From SAR202 cluster bacterium (GTDB lineage: Bacteria; Chloroflexota; Dehalococcoidia; Lucifugimonadales; OSU-TB39): a stretch of DNA of 64,000 bases. The stretch is from NCBI GenBank assembly GCA_009392195.1, contig VFGY01000023.1, positions 34,565 through 98,564 of the forward strand, written 5' to 3'. Below, piece by piece: positions 8,948 through 18,100 of the stretch (within the stretch, counting starts at the first letter, position 1; each line of letters starts with the position of its first letter). Under the pieces are notes generated by a model, which was not told the origin of the DNA, did no database searches, and saw only the letters and a list, made by a program, of their open reading frames with translations. Position numbers and translations under genes: made by a program.

Positions 8948-9688
8948 TTAACCTAAAAGGGCTGATTTTATTGAATCGACATCAGTTCTTGGTACTCCAA
9001 TCGAATCTATGTAATTCGATATAGTTCCATATTCTTGGTTAAGATGTTTATGTACTTTTAGCATAGCTTCTGCAGGACAATAGTCTTTCTGATAGTCCAC
9101 CCAAGTATAAGTTTCTGGAGTCACATCTGGTGGTGCTTGTTCGTCAAAAAAACGTTTCATAAGGAATTTACCGCTTATAGTGTAGTCTTCAGCAATTGTC
9201 CTAGTCGGAACGTCACAAATCGCTAACAGAAGACTTGATATTGTTCCAACTCTGTCTTTCCCTCCGTTGCAATGGAAAAGAGTTGTATCAGATGTCGATG
9301 CAGCTAATGCTATAAGAACCTCTTTGATATACTGTTTACGAGTTTCAAGCCAAGATATATACATTCGAGATACTGTATCGACGGTATCTTTACCTTGATC
9401 ATAAAACGCTTCAACTTCCCCGTCTCCAATCATGTTTATATGAATATAGGTTACAGTAGATGAGTTTTGGAAAACATCAGGTTTTGCTTCAACTTCATAA
9501 TTTTGTCTCAAATCTATTACGGTTTTTACCCCATATTGTTCTAATGTTTCCATCGATTTTTTTGAAAGTAAATGCAATGTACCTGAACGTAAATATTTTT
9601 GGTACTTGGTGATTTTCCCTGTGTTAGTAAAATACCCACCTAAATCTCGTACATTGTATGCGTCTGGAAGGTTTAAATGTGTTGGCAT
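8948..9688 (-). CDS. Tyrosine-protein phosphatase family (Y_phosphatase3-like)
   Basis: Cysteine-based phosphatase of the atypical dual-specificity type found in bacteria. The 246 residues carry the N-terminal NVRDLGGY and RSGTLHLLS motifs typical of this family, a DLRQNYE motif, and the P-loop HCNGGKDRVGT (HC-x5-R). The substrate is unknown; some relatives act on phosphoinositides or phosphotyrosine. It starts at ATG with an AAGGGA site and is followed at once by NfeD, whose open frame overlaps its stop codon, so coupled translation is likely. The RHH gene lies 38 bases upstream on the same strand. Confidence 0.87.
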   Translation of the reverse strand: MPTHLNLPDAYNVRDLGGYFTNTGKITKYQKYLRSGTLHLLSKKSMETLEQYGVKTVIDLRQNYEVEAKPDVFQNSSTVTYIHINMIGDGEVEAFYDQGKDTVDTVSRMYISWLETRKQYIKEVLIALAASTSDTTLFHCNGGKDRVGTISSLLLAICDVPTRTIAEDYTISGKFLMKRFFDEQAPPDVTPETYTWVDYQKDYCPAEAMLKVHKHLNQEYGTISNYIDSIGVPRTDVDSIKSALLG

Positions 9689-9726
9689 TGTTTAGTGTCC
9701 CTTTAAAGAAAAAGTATTTACGGAAT

Positions 9727-10152
9727 TTATGATCTTTTCGAGTTATTTGTATCTAAATCATTTAATGATTCTTCTTCGGATAGTAGATTGTGAAGTTCTT
9801 CTTTAGCTTTACGTATATTGTCTACTTTTTGTGCTATGCGGTCAAATAACCCATTTCGCCTTTGTATCCCTTCACCAATTAGAAAGGCTGCTGCTTCAGA
9901 TCTGCTTTTCACTAATTGAGACTCAACTAGCTCATCGATTCGCATTAGGCTTTCTTTATTTAATCGGACCATAACAACTTTTTCTCGGGCTGCAAGAACA
10001 CTTTCAACACTTTCTTTCAAGTTTTCTCCTATTGAATCAGCTCCAGTTTTACGTATTGCTGATTTTGCAGCAGACTTAGCTTCATCAACAAGGATTTCTA
10101 ACCCTTCAATGATTCTTTTTTTGCTCTCATTTTCTTTATTATTGTTAGCCAT
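9727..10152 (-). CDS. Ribbon-helix-helix-type DNA-binding protein
   Basis: A 141-residue protein with a central ribbon-helix-helix-like segment: the strand KVVMVRLNKESL, a helix RIDELVES, then SRSEAAAFLIGEGIQRR (about residues 57-97), as in MetJ/Arc/CopG regulators. Acidic/basic helices flank it and the C-terminus is a likely coiled coil (KAKEELHNLLSEEESL). A GGAG site precedes the ATG. The divergent gap upstream (10153-10275) carries inverted repeats that could be its operator, consistent with autoregulation. It heads the operon with the phosphatase, NfeD and SPFH genes. The target genes are inferred only from position. Confidence 0.75.
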   Translation of the reverse strand: MANNNKENESKKRIIEGLEILVDEAKSAAKSAIRKTGADSIGENLKESVESVLAAREKVVMVRLNKESLMRIDELVESQLVKSRSEAAAFLIGEGIQRRNGLFDRIAQKVDNIRKAKEELHNLLSEEESLNDLDTNNSKRS

Positions 10153-10170
10153 TGTATACTCCGTAAGATA

Positions 10171-10209
10171 ATTACATGTAATTATATTACAAATGTATTT
10201 ACTTTGTAA
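10171..10209. promoter_or_regulatory. Candidate operator: two adjacent inverted repeats
   Basis: A perfect 12-bp palindrome ATTACATGTAAT (10171-10182) is followed by the inverted repeat TTACAAA (10187-10193) / TTTGTAA (10203-10209). The TTACA element thus occurs four times in alternating orientation. RHH dimers usually bind such short spaced repeats, and the RHH gene starts 19 bases away, so this may be its autoregulatory site. Inference from pattern only. Confidence 0.45.
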
Positions 10210-10217
10210 AATAACAC

Positions 10218-10248
10218 TTGGACCGTCTCAAACATTTACAGGTATAAT
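10218..10248 (+). promoter_or_regulatory. Candidate sigma70-type promoter for the GHL10-like gene
   Basis: A perfect TATAAT at 10243-10248 with TTGGAC at 10218-10223 (19-base spacer, long). It lies 27 bases before the ATG of the downstream gene and next to the inverted repeats, so an RHH protein bound there could affect it. Confidence 0.4.
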
Positions 10249-10275
10249 ATCCATAATATTGTTTGAGGAAGGAAA

Positions 10276-11805
10276 ATGAATAAAATTAATGGTTTTGAAA
10301 TATTTTCTAATGATGACGGTTGGATACTGCATGAATCAAATCCTCCTCTTTCTCTCGATCATCTATATTCAAAGATGGTAGCAACCTATAAAGATACTGG
10401 ATTAACCACTTTTTTATGGAGCGTTGGTGGGCACGAAGTATACGATTACGAAACAAAAATAGGTGAACGTATTGGAGAAGGGCATGTAAATCTAGACGAA
10501 AGTACAAAAAAACGAGTCGCAAACCTTCAATCGCTTATCGATAGCTGTGGAGGACCTATTACAGGATTATCTAAATTGTGCCATGAAGTGGGGATAAAAT
10601 TTTACCCTTCGCTTAGGATGAACGAACATTATGATATTGATATAAATTCTCCTACTTATGGGAGATTCAGGAGAGAACGACCAGATTTACTTATTGGAAA
10701 ACCGGGAGAAAAATTTGAAATAGGTACTGTTGAACACGGAATACGGACGGGTCTTAACTTTGCATTTGATGAAGCTAGAGATCATATGTTGTCAATTATA
10801 AGTGAACTTGTCGAAGATTTTGACGTGGATGGAATTGAACTTGATTGGTTTAGACATCCAGCTTTTTTTCGCGTGGATGAAGCATATGAAAATAGGCATC
10901 TAGTTACAGATTTGGTCAAAAATGTGAAACAGAAAATAAACGATGTGATTGAATCTTCTGGTAGAAATATTAAATTAGCTGTAAGAGTACCTGATACTAT
11001 TCAAGATTCTATTAGGATTGGTCTTGATGTTGAGCAATGGATAAAAAATGAATATGTTGACATAGTTATAGTTGGGGGAGGAATGGTTCCTTATGCAACT
11101 CCAATTAATGACTTTGTAGATGCCGCTAAAAACACCGGTATTAAAGTACTAGGTTCGTTGGAACATTTGAGACCAGCCACTACTCCTGAAACTGTTACTG
11201 CTATCATTGATAGGCACATTTCAAAGGGTGCACATGGTATATACTTTTTTAACTATTTCCATAAAAGTAATTCATGGAAAAAAAGTATATATCGTACAAT
11301 ATACGATGGTGAATATAGATTAAATAAACGCAAAACCATTGAATTTGATTCTAATGTAAGATTCACTTTGTCTGAGCAACACGAAGCACCGTTCAGATAC
11401 GCAATTCCAGATGTACAGATTCCTATAACTCTTGAGCCAGATAAAGAAAATACTCTCTCTATGCTAAATTTCCCAATTGATATTGATTCCAATTTACCAG
11501 AATATGAATGGGAGTTAAAACTTGGATTTATTAATTACCAAGGAGAAGATGAACTAGAAATTTTTATAAATCAGATTGCGGTAGATATTTCTGATATGAA
11601 TATAAATTTTGATGGCTGGGGACGTTTGGAATGGACTGATTTCAAAAATAGGCTGCAATGGATAAAATATCCTTTCGCCCAAATAATTATTAAAAATAAT
11701 GGATATTTGTCAAAAGGCAATAATATATTAGAACTACGTTTAATTAAAGAAACGGTGTTTAAAACTGATAAAGTAGTGCTTAAGGAAGTCAAATTAGAAT
11801 TGTAA
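10276..11805 (+). CDS. Glycoside-hydrolase-like (GHL10-type TIM barrel) protein with C-terminal beta domain
   Basis: A 509-residue cytoplasmic protein (no signal peptide). The N-terminal 340 residues look like a TIM barrel of the GHL10/family-10-like type: DVDGIELDWFRHP carries the acidic residues expected at a strand end, preceded by LRMNEHYD and followed by KLAVRVPDT, DIVIVGGGMV and GIYFFNYFH. The C-terminal 150 residues are rich in beta-strand and Asn/Asp, perhaps a carbohydrate-binding-like sandwich. A strong AGGAAGG site precedes the ATG. The substrate is unknown and hydrolase activity unproven. It diverges from the RHH operon and converges on the HyuA/HyuB/oxidase operon. Confidence 0.62.
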   Translation: MNKINGFEIFSNDDGWILHESNPPLSLDHLYSKMVATYKDTGLTTFLWSVGGHEVYDYETKIGERIGEGHVNLDESTKKRVANLQSLIDSCGGPITGLSKLCHEVGIKFYPSLRMNEHYDIDINSPTYGRFRRERPDLLIGKPGEKFEIGTVEHGIRTGLNFAFDEARDHMLSIISELVEDFDVDGIELDWFRHPAFFRVDEAYENRHLVTDLVKNVKQKINDVIESSGRNIKLAVRVPDTIQDSIRIGLDVEQWIKNEYVDIVIVGGGMVPYATPINDFVDAAKNTGIKVLGSLEHLRPATTPETVTAIIDRHISKGAHGIYFFNYFHKSNSWKKSIYRTIYDGEYRLNKRKTIEFDSNVRFTLSEQHEAPFRYAIPDVQIPITLEPDKENTLSMLNFPIDIDSNLPEYEWELKLGFINYQGEDELEIFINQIAVDISDMNINFDGWGRLEWTDFKNRLQWIKYPFAQIIIKNNGYLSKGNNILELRLIKETVFKTDKVVLKEVKLEL

Positions 11806-11824
11806 ACTACCGGTAAACTTCGGA

Positions 11825-12994
11825 TTATCCTCTGTTGCCACCGTAAGTTGATTTAAATTCTTTATTAGATTTGAATCGACTTAAACCTAAACTAGAGATG
11901 TTGATTGAACTACTTTGAGAACTAACGATTTCTTGGGCTAATTGTTTACCTATAGATGGACCAAGTTTAAATGAATGACCACTTCCTCCAACAGCTATAC
12001 CATATCCATTTAACGACAAGTCATTGTCTATTATCATATGCCAATCAGGCGTGATGGTGTATAGCCCACTCCAGCTAGATGATAGCTGGAAATTACTTAG
12101 GTTAGGGAATCTGTTAATTACTCTTGATTGCGTCTCAGAAATAAACTGATTGTCAGCCTTACGATTAAATTTATCTGGATGAACAATCTCATTTGTTTTA
12201 GGATGTCCTTGTCCAATTAAAACAGAATGTTTGCCTTTAGGCCTTAAATATATTTTGTCAACCATGTTTGAGACTGATAGGTTTAAGCCACTCTCTTGTT
12301 CAGGATTAGTTAGCATTATTTCCTGTTCTCTAGAAACGGTGAGAGGTAAGTTTATTCCTGCCAACATTGATATATCGTATGCCCAAGGACCGGCTGCATT
12401 AATAACTTTATTTGTTTTAATATTGCCTTTATCGGTTTCAACAGAATTAATTTGGTTATTTGATTTAGAAATTCCAATCACTTTGGTATTTGTATAGATA
12501 TTGGTTCCATTGGTTTTAGCTATTTTTGCAAAACTCTCTACTACTGATTTGGGATCAGCATAGCCTGAATCAGGCTCATATGCTACTTTTGAAATTCCAG
12601 TAGGATTAATGTTGGGGAGTAAAGAAATAGTATTTTTAATATCAATTTCTTTTGTTTCTATCCCCAAATCAATTAATTGTTTCATATTTAAATCAAACAT
12701 AGAGTCAGCATTTTCTGGACACAGAAATACCCATCCATTTTGATGAAGGAAATGATTGCCTGTTTCATGTTGAAGTTCAGATAAAATATTAATGCTGTCT
12801 TTTACCAACCTTATACTAATTTCATTAGTGTAATGGTGTCTTATTATTGCGGCTGAATCCCCTGTCGAACCAGAGGCAAGTTCGCCTTTTTCAAGTAGAC
12901 AAATATCTCTTATACCTAACTTAGAAAGGTGGTATGCTAGACTACTTCCGATTATTCCGCCACCTATAATTATTATTTCTGCAGATTTGATCAA
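11825..12994 (-). CDS. FAD-dependent amine oxidoreductase (DAO family, sarcosine-oxidase-like)
   Basis: Oxidises an N-substituted or D-amino acid with bound FAD. The 389 residues start with the Rossmann motif IIIGGGIIGSSLAYHLS, then an ASGSTGDSAAIIRHHY segment near the isoalloxazine, as in SoxB-type enzymes; IAVGGSGHSFKLGPSIG closes the FAD domain. The start is TTG at 12992-12994 with GGAG seven bases upstream; no ATG lies nearby. It is the third gene of an operon after hyuA and hyuB (36-base gap). That context would fit sarcosine, formed from N-methylhydantoin, as substrate; the specificity is inference. Confidence 0.83.
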   Translation of the reverse strand: MIKSAEIIIIGGGIIGSSLAYHLSKLGIRDICLLEKGELASGSTGDSAAIIRHHYTNEISIRLVKDSINILSELQHETGNHFLHQNGWVFLCPENADSMFDLNMKQLIDLGIETKEIDIKNTISLLPNINPTGISKVAYEPDSGYADPKSVVESFAKIAKTNGTNIYTNTKVIGISKSNNQINSVETDKGNIKTNKVINAAGPWAYDISMLAGINLPLTVSREQEIMLTNPEQESGLNLSVSNMVDKIYLRPKGKHSVLIGQGHPKTNEIVHPDKFNRKADNQFISETQSRVINRFPNLSNFQLSSSWSGLYTITPDWHMIIDNDLSLNGYGIAVGGSGHSFKLGPSIGKQLAQEIVSSQSSSINISSLGLSRFKSNKEFKSTYGGNRG

Positions 12995-13030
12995 TTCAAA
13001 ACTCCAACAATTTGTTCTATCTTTAAATGA

Positions 13031-14761
13031 TTAGGTGCCAGAACGATTGATAATTGTCATGGTCTTATCGTCTATATCTACGCCATATACAGATTTGGCT
13101 CTATCGATTGAAACCAAACCCATAATCACATCATTTAATACTGCCTCAGGGCTTCTTTCTTTTGGGTTACCCCATCCTCCTCCACCAGGCGTTACTGTCG
13201 AAATGATTTTTTCACTTTCAACTTGAGTTGTCACTTTCGTTGGAAGATAACGTGTTTCTTGACTATCATCTTCTATAACACAACTAGAAGGAGCAGAGGA
13301 ATGACCTCCGAAAAGTCCCCAAGGGGTAACATCAGCCCTATCAGAGCTTAGTGTCAATGATACACCTGGACCCAATACTCTAACTTTTCTCTGTAAACCC
13401 ATACCACCTCGGAATTTTCCCGCTCCTTCAGAGTCAGGTACTAACCCATAGCCTTCAACCAATAATGGGTAAGCAACTTCGATCGATTCTACCGGTGCAT
13501 TTCTTGTGTTTGTCATATGATTTTGCACTGCATCCATTCCATCACTATCATGCATAGCTCCCTGTCCACCACCGTATGTTTCAACATAGTTGTAATAAAT
13601 TCCACTTCGATGGTCTACTCCACCTATATTTAAAAGATTCATGGTACCAGACGATGCTGCAGCTACTTTATCTGGTATCGCTGATGATAACGCGCCAAGC
13701 AAACAGTCAACGATTCTTTGGGTAGTTATAATATTAGCATTGCAAACAGCATTAGGATATTGAGCTGAAAGCAAACTTCCATCTCTAACCTTAACTTGTA
13801 TTGGTCTGTAGGCTCCTGCATTAGGAGGCAGTTCAGGGTCTAAAACTGCTTTTAAAACGTAATACACGCAAGCAGCTACTGAAGGCCATCTACAATTCAA
13901 GGGGCCTTTTGAGGCATCATCCGAAGCACTAAAGTCAGCTATTATTGAGTCACCTTTAACGTTTAAATCAAGTTCGATTTTGAATAATTTATCGTCAATG
14001 CCATCACCTTCAATAAAATCCGAGTATGAATAATTTCCTAGTGGTATTTGTTTTAAAGCTTGCTTCATCCTACGTTCTGAGTAATTAAGCATTTCTTGAA
14101 GGTACATGTCGATTACTTTTACGCTGTATTTGTTAGCCAATTCATTCAGTCTTTTAGACCCTACCGTATTTGCTGCAAATTGTGCTAGCAGATCACCTTT
14201 TACTTCAACAGGTGTCCTGACATTATTAGAAATCAAATTCCAAAATTCGTCGTATAACTCTCCTTTTCTAAATAATTTGATTGGTGGTATCTGAAAGCCT
14301 TCTTGGAATATTTCATGAACCCCAAAAGGCATTGAACCGGGTGCAAATCCTCCCATATCAACATGATGAGCTTGATTAGCTGTTATAGCTATTAATTTAC
14401 CTTTGTGAAAAATCGGGGAAATTAAGCACAGGTCATTCAGGTGTCCTGGGCCTGCTGGATATGGGGTATTTGTAGCAATAGCATCGCCTTCTACTAATTG
14501 GTCAAAAGGATAAAATTTCATGGCGGACTGTACTGCGGAATGCATTGTCCCTAAATGAAGTGGAGTACCTATTTCACTTTGAGCTACAACAACAACATCT
14601 CCAGTTGCCGTATAAATCGCACAAGAAGTGTCTCTTCTATCTTTAATGTTTGTTGAGTAACTGGCTCGTATCAGCGCTACTATCATTTCATCTGCTATCG
14701 AATAAAATGCGTTTCGCATAACTTCCAGGGTGATAGGATCAAATGATTTTGCGTTAGCCAT
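13031..14761 (-). CDS. hyuB: Hydantoinase B / oxoprolinase beta-type subunit
   Basis: Partner of HyuA in ATP-dependent opening of a cyclic imide or lactam ring (5-oxoproline, N-methylhydantoin or similar). The 576 residues match HyuB: an N-terminal DPITLEVMRNAFYSIADEM, HVDMGGFAPGSMP with metal-ligand-like residues, NTPYPAGPGHLNDL, and a C-terminal GGGGWGNP loop. An AAGGAG site lies within the end of hyuA and the two genes overlap by 8 bases, so translation is coupled. The related acetone/acetophenone carboxylases share this architecture but need extra subunits, which are not seen. Confidence 0.92.
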   Translation of the reverse strand: MANAKSFDPITLEVMRNAFYSIADEMIVALIRASYSTNIKDRRDTSCAIYTATGDVVVVAQSEIGTPLHLGTMHSAVQSAMKFYPFDQLVEGDAIATNTPYPAGPGHLNDLCLISPIFHKGKLIAITANQAHHVDMGGFAPGSMPFGVHEIFQEGFQIPPIKLFRKGELYDEFWNLISNNVRTPVEVKGDLLAQFAANTVGSKRLNELANKYSVKVIDMYLQEMLNYSERRMKQALKQIPLGNYSYSDFIEGDGIDDKLFKIELDLNVKGDSIIADFSASDDASKGPLNCRWPSVAACVYYVLKAVLDPELPPNAGAYRPIQVKVRDGSLLSAQYPNAVCNANIITTQRIVDCLLGALSSAIPDKVAAASSGTMNLLNIGGVDHRSGIYYNYVETYGGGQGAMHDSDGMDAVQNHMTNTRNAPVESIEVAYPLLVEGYGLVPDSEGAGKFRGGMGLQRKVRVLGPGVSLTLSSDRADVTPWGLFGGHSSAPSSCVIEDDSQETRYLPTKVTTQVESEKIISTVTPGGGGWGNPKERSPEAVLNDVIMGLVSIDRAKSVYGVDIDDKTMTIINRSGT

Positions 14762-16805
14762 TTGTGACTCCTTCTATTATTATGTTTTGTGATTTATCGA
14801 TATAAGCTTTTTGCTTCGGAAGAATAAGGGTTGTTGAATCTATTTGGTCTATAACTGCGGGACCTATAATTTCATCCCCTTGAGATAAATTGTCTCTAAA
14901 GAAAATATCTGCTGACAACTTTTCTTCTCCAAATATCACATCACGTTGCGATGGGGCTTGGTGTGATATTTTATTTTGGTTGCTATTACCTAGAGATGGT
15001 TTAGTAAAGCCAGCAACGCTAGTTAATCTTACGTTTACTATTTCAGTTGGATTTTCATCTATAGAAAATCCATAAAGAGATTTATGTGCATCGTTGAACC
15101 TTTCTCTAGCTAATTGTAAGTCAGCATCTTTAAGTACACCGCCGGTAATAGGTACTTGTAGGTCATATGCTTGTCCAAGATATCTTATGTCCAATAATCT
15201 TATAAGTTGAATGTCTTTCTTATCTATGCCTTCACGAGACATTTGTTTAACTGCATCGGATTCCATGTTATTAAATAGTGTATTCAATTCAGGGACTTTT
15301 ACCTCATCCATGTTACGTAGGACTGTTTGGACATAATCATGTCTCAGGTCTGACATCAATAATCCCAGAGCTGATGTTACACCAGGGGCTACGGGTACAA
15401 CTACTTTTGGGATTTCCAATTCTCCTGCTAATTCAGCAGCATGTAATGGTCCAGCACCTCCGAATGCAATAAGTGCAAAATCTCTGGGGTCATACCCTTT
15501 AGCTACAGATACAACTCGGATTCCTTTTATCATACTGGCATTAATGACTTTGATTATTCCAGAAGCAACTTGTTCTACCGTAAGTCCTAAAGGCTTAGCA
15601 AGTTTCGTTTCAATTACACTTATAGATCTATCTATATCTAAACCAACTTCGCCTGCCAACATAGATGAACTTGATAATCTTCCCAATACTAGATTTGCGT
15701 CGGTGACGGTAGGTTCTTCTCCCCCTTTGCCATAACAAGCTGGCCCTGGGTCAGCTCCTGCACTGGATGGCCCAACTCGCAATGCTCCGCCCGGATCTAT
15801 CCAAGCAATACTACCACCGCCGGCTCCTAATGTGTGGATATCTATCATAGGAACTTTTATTGGTAATCGAGAAATATCACTTTCCTGTGAACGTTTAATT
15901 TCGCCTTTATAGCACAGTGATATATCAAAGCTTGTCCCACCCATATCCACTGATATGGAGTTTTCTTCACCAGCATCATTTGCGATAGAGATACCTCCTA
16001 CTACACCAGCTGCAGGTCCAGATAGAATTGTATGGACAGGTTTGGCAATTGCTTCTGAGGCAGTCGTCGTTCCTCCGTTTGATTGCATAATATGCAAATC
16101 TGATTTTATTCCTATTTCATTAACCGCATGATTTAAGTCTTTTAGATATCTTTCCATCCTAGGAGCAACATACGAGTTAATTGTTGTAGTACTCATTCGT
16201 TCATATTCTTTAAATTCAGCTAGGATGTTATTGGATAAAGCAATAGTTAAATTTGGTAAACACTTTTTAAAATAATCACCTATTATTTCTTCATGTTTGG
16301 GATTTGCGTATGAATGCAACAAACATATGGAAAGTGATTCTATATTATTTTTTTGGATTAAAGACGCAATTTTTTCGAGTTCATTTACGTTTATAGGCGT
16401 TAATACCTCTCCTTGATAAGACATTCTTTCAGTTATTTCAAATCTCAAATTTCTGGGAACTATGGGTGCTGCACGTTTAATTTTCCAATTGTATAAATCT
16501 GGTCTTTCCTGTCTTCCAATTTCGAGCACATCTCTAAATCCTCTCGTAACTATAAGTGCGGTTTTAGCCCCGTCTCTCTCGAGCAGGGTGTTTGTTGCTA
16601 CTGTGGTACCGTGTATAAAAAAAGCAATTGATGCAGGGTCTATTTTTAAGTTGTTGATAAGACTCAATACGCCTTGCTTTACAGCTTTTGATTGATTTTC
16701 TGGAGTCGAAGGGGTTTTGTAAATGTTTAAAATACCTGTAGTATCATCGTATATAGATAAATCAGTAAAAGTTCCTCCCACATCGACTCCTAATCTATAA
16801 CTCAT
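14754..16805 (-). CDS. hyuA: Hydantoinase A / oxoprolinase alpha-type subunit
   Basis: ATP-using subunit with an actin-like (ASKHA) fold. The 683 residues show the phosphate-1 loop DVGGTFTDLSIYD (residues 7-19), HGTTVATNTLLER, phosphate-2 SVDMGGTSFDISL, and LGAGGGSIAW, all standard for HyuA/5-oxoprolinase alpha. The ATG has GGGAG eight bases upstream. It is the first gene of the operon hyuA-hyuB-DAO oxidase; the gap 16806-16951 holds divergent promoters for this operon and the CoA-transferase. The exact ring substrate is not readable from the sequence. Confidence 0.93.
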   Translation of the reverse strand: MSYRLGVDVGGTFTDLSIYDDTTGILNIYKTPSTPENQSKAVKQGVLSLINNLKIDPASIAFFIHGTTVATNTLLERDGAKTALIVTRGFRDVLEIGRQERPDLYNWKIKRAAPIVPRNLRFEITERMSYQGEVLTPINVNELEKIASLIQKNNIESLSICLLHSYANPKHEEIIGDYFKKCLPNLTIALSNNILAEFKEYERMSTTTINSYVAPRMERYLKDLNHAVNEIGIKSDLHIMQSNGGTTTASEAIAKPVHTILSGPAAGVVGGISIANDAGEENSISVDMGGTSFDISLCYKGEIKRSQESDISRLPIKVPMIDIHTLGAGGGSIAWIDPGGALRVGPSSAGADPGPACYGKGGEEPTVTDANLVLGRLSSSSMLAGEVGLDIDRSISVIETKLAKPLGLTVEQVASGIIKVINASMIKGIRVVSVAKGYDPRDFALIAFGGAGPLHAAELAGELEIPKVVVPVAPGVTSALGLLMSDLRHDYVQTVLRNMDEVKVPELNTLFNNMESDAVKQMSREGIDKKDIQLIRLLDIRYLGQAYDLQVPITGGVLKDADLQLARERFNDAHKSLYGFSIDENPTEIVNVRLTSVAGFTKPSLGNSNQNKISHQAPSQRDVIFGEEKLSADIFFRDNLSQGDEIIGPAVIDQIDSTTLILPKQKAYIDKSQNIIIEGVTNG

Positions 16806-16951
16806 ATATATATCTCCCGAAACATCTGTTTTTTATGAATAAATTGCCAATTAGTTGAGTTTAACATTTCAGTTTCTTTACACCAATCTATTTTTTAGCT
16901 TATTAATATTTTAGTATTATAAATAACGATTTTTTGTTTAAGGGTGAAATA

Positions 16952-18094
16952 TTGAAGCCAATTGAAAATATTACTGTGCTGGATTTCTCATCTAATTTAC
17001 CAGGACCATATTGTTCATCAATTTTGATTTCTCTTGGAGCTAGGGTAATAAAAGTGGAATCTCCGGAAGGTGATCCATTTAGGAAATCTGGTCATATGTG
17101 GACTAGTTTGAATATCGGGAAAGAAAGTATAAGTATCAATTTAAAAACCCAGGCTGGAAAGAATTTAATCTATGACTTAGTTCGAACCGCTGACGTGATA
17201 ATAGAAGGATGGAGGCCAGGTGTAGCGAAAAAATTGGGTGTTGATTATTCAATATTGAAAGGAATCAACAATAAATTGATTTACTGCTCTATATCAGGTT
17301 ACGGTCAAGAAGGGCCATGGGCTGGAAGGACTGGTCATGATATAAACTACTTAGCATCTTCTGGCTACTATTCGATTGACGACAGAAATAAAGATTTAGC
17401 CCCTCCTAGTATATTGATTGCTGATATAAGTTCTGCTTTCTACGCTTGTATTTTAATACTATCTTTTATAGCGGGTCGTAATACAACTGGGGAAGGTTGT
17501 TATATTGACTTAGCGATGGCAGAGTCAGTTTTATCAATTTTAAACCTCGAATTTGCAAAACATTTTTCTAAATCCTCTATAAAAGGCGCCCCTAATGTAA
17601 CATACTTACCTCATTACAATATTTACAAGTGTTCTGATGATTCTTGGATTACCTTAGGAATTGTCGATGAAAATCATTTTTGGAGTGGGTTTTGTGTAGC
17701 AACTGGATTGGATGACATTAAAGATTGGGATTTAAATAAACGAACTGAAAACTATCAGTTTATTGCAGGTCGATTGAATAAATTATTTTTGACTAAAACA
17801 TCAAAGGAATGGGAAAAACTGTTAGTGGGAATAAATGTTCCAGCTTCTACTGTGAATACAATAGAAGAAGTTATACAAAATGCTCAATTTCAGTATCGAG
17901 ATGTTTGGTCGCAATATGCTGGTTTCCAATTTGCTGGTATGCCTGCGCTAATCAATAATAAGAATATAAAAATATCTGGTAATGCTCCGTCACTAGGAGA
18001 GCATACAAACCAAATTGTTAAAGAACTTAATTACACTAAAGAACAAATTGGTAAATTAAACAGTGAAAAAACTACTCCAATACCGCTAGAATAG
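16952..18094 (+). CDS. Family III CoA-transferase (CaiB/BaiF type)
   Basis: Moves CoA between carboxylic acids through an enzyme-bound aspartyl-CoA thioester. The 381 residues open with the family signature ITVLDFSSNLPGPYCSSILISLGA in context, then KVESPEGDPFR and the CoA-site DVIIEGWRPG; the catalytic Asp is expected near GRTGHDINYLASSG. The frame extends to TTG at 16934, but TTG at 16952 has AGGG (16941-16944) seven bases upstream and gives the normal family start, so I choose it. It is followed six bases later by an acyl-CoA synthetase, giving two routes to activate an acid in one operon. Confidence 0.88.
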   Translation: MKPIENITVLDFSSNLPGPYCSSILISLGARVIKVESPEGDPFRKSGHMWTSLNIGKESISINLKTQAGKNLIYDLVRTADVIIEGWRPGVAKKLGVDYSILKGINNKLIYCSISGYGQEGPWAGRTGHDINYLASSGYYSIDDRNKDLAPPSILIADISSAFYACILILSFIAGRNTTGEGCYIDLAMAESVLSILNLEFAKHFSKSSIKGAPNVTYLPHYNIYKCSDDSWITLGIVDENHFWSGFCVATGLDDIKDWDLNKRTENYQFIAGRLNKLFLTKTSKEWEKLLVGINVPASTVNTIEEVIQNAQFQYRDVWSQYAGFQFAGMPALINNKNIKISGNAPSLGEHTNQIVKELNYTKEQIGKLNSEKTTPIPLE

Positions 18095-18100
18095 TAGATT

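Noticed and set aside
13031..16805. HyuA/HyuB-like genes as acetone or acetophenone carboxylase
   Set aside because: Those enzymes need further subunits, which are not seen; the HyuA/HyuB pair with an amine oxidase fits better.
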